NCBI GenBank assembly: GCA_026705105.1
Contig: JAPPBK010000312.1
Coordinates: 1-7,030, forward strand
Direction of reading: 5' to 3'
Source: Chloroflexota bacterium
Lineage (GTDB): Bacteria > Chloroflexota > Dehalococcoidia > Bin125
Length of the DNA stretch: 7,030 nt
The position numbers and the translations under genes were made by a program. The notes beneath the pieces are model-generated. The model had not been told where the DNA came from. It saw nothing but the letters and a program-made list of their open reading frames with translations, and made no database searches. Of the stretch, positions 6,538-7,030 are shown piece by piece. Every line of letters begins with the position of its first letter. Position 1 is the first letter of the stretch.

Positions 6538-7030
6538 CTCCAGGGGTCTTTCCGGTCTCGTCCCAGGCCGCAATCTTGTCGGCAATGTACTCCCAGCGAT
6601 CGTCGATTTCCTGGTGCAGCAACCGCACCGCTGCGCGCCACTTGATCTCCCCCGGACCGTTCTCGTCGGCCAGCACATGCGGCTCGATCAGCTCCGTGAT
6701 CGCATCGACCCGCGCATGCATCTGTTCCAAGGTGACGACTTCCTGCATCAGCTCGCGTGACGCCTCGACGTAGCGTTCCCAGCCCTCCGTCACCAGCGCG
6801 TGGATTACGGCATCGCAGTGCGGCGCGCGGGCGTCAATGCCCCAGAACACTTCGCGCAGGCGGCAACTGCGTTCCGGTTCATCCCAGTCGGGCATGCCGT
6901 AGTAAGTGCGGATCGGGCTGGGCGAACGCCAGCTGTTTTCGACGTCCCAGGGGATCAGGCTGAACTCTCCCGAGAGCGCGTCCTCGTACCAGAAGTAGTT
7001 GTGATTGCCGCAGATCGGTACGCAGTACCA
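6530..7030 (-). CDS. CotH kinase family protein, C-terminal part (runs off right edge)
   Basis: The minus strand is open from the window edge to the stop at 6532-6530, giving 166 residues. An internal ATG at 6895 is not the start, because the family's most typical block lies before it. That block is a CGNHNYFWYED segment (fragment residues 7-17) followed by GEFSLIPWDVENSW (21-34), which matches the Asn-rich NYYLY..GkF.liPWDlD core of CotH kinases. Asp29 would be the metal-binding Asp of the atypical kinase fold. The rest is helical, as in CotH C-termini: VIHALVTEGWERYVEASREL, then a long helix ending RLLHQEIDDRWEYIADKI. CotH phosphorylates spore-coat proteins in Bacillus; in non-sporulating bacteria the targets are unknown. 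PWDVE in place of the commoner PWDLD is a small variation. The stop overlaps the amidohydrolase start by 8 bases, so the two are probably co-transcribed. Confidence 0.8.
   Translation of the reverse strand, partial: WYCVPICGNHNYFWYEDALSGEFSLIPWDVENSWRSPSPIRTYYGMPDWDEPERSCRLREVFWGIDARAPHCDAVIHALVTEGWERYVEASRELMQEVVTLEQMHARVDAITELIEPHVLADENGPGEIKWRAAVRLLHQEIDDRWEYIADKIAAWDETGKTPGDG

Noticed and set aside
6538..6678. Extended N-terminus for the amidohydrolase
   Set aside because: This stretch is the end of the CotH-like gene read in another frame; the amidohydrolase beta domain begins at the ATG at 6537.
1..7030. CRISPR arrays, tRNA or rRNA genes, insertion sequences
   Set aside because: I saw no spaced direct repeats, no cloverleaf or rRNA-like sequence, no transposase-like protein and no terminal inverted repeats; nearly all of the window is occupied by the seven protein genes.

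Overview
This is a gene-dense, high-GC bacterial window with almost no intergenic DNA. Genes abut or overlap by 4 to 8 bases. One gene may lack a leader, since a TANNNT box sits where the start codon would be the first transcribed base. The lineage cannot be fixed from the sequence. The Asn-containing ArgC nucleotide loop, the abundance of family III CoA-transferases and the deacylase subtype would fit Chloroflexota (SAR202/Thermomicrobia-like) or a deep actinobacterial group, but that is an impression from memory and not a search result.

Layout. (1) Positions 1-1583, minus strand: arginine biosynthesis, argC followed by argJ in an ATGA overlap; argJ runs off the left edge before its self-cleavage site. 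(2) Positions 1584-1695: a 112-bp divergent regulatory gap with two inverted repeats and a candidate leaderless promoter. (3) Positions 1696-4952, plus strand: a three-gene cassette of family III CoA-transferase, crotonase-fold enzyme and second family III CoA-transferase, probably one operon. (4) Positions 4954-7030, minus strand: an N-acyl-D-amino-acid deacylase-type amidohydrolase overlapped by 8 bp by the C-terminal end of a CotH-like protein kinase gene that enters from the right edge. The cassette and the amidohydrolase converge with a single base between their stop codons.

How they may work together. The cassette looks catabolic: CoA is moved onto an organic acid, the acyl-CoA is isomerised, and CoA is recycled. 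Two details are the main points of interest. The first CoA-transferase seems to have Tyr where the family has its catalytic Asp, while the second keeps the Asp. The crotonase lacks both hydratase Glu residues but keeps a PaaG/isomerase-type Asp. A heteromeric CoA-transferase feeding an isomerase is a reasonable hypothesis; the substrate is unknown. The arg genes are ordinary anabolic neighbours. The CotH/deacylase pair is probably co-expressed, with no obvious metabolic link to the cassette.
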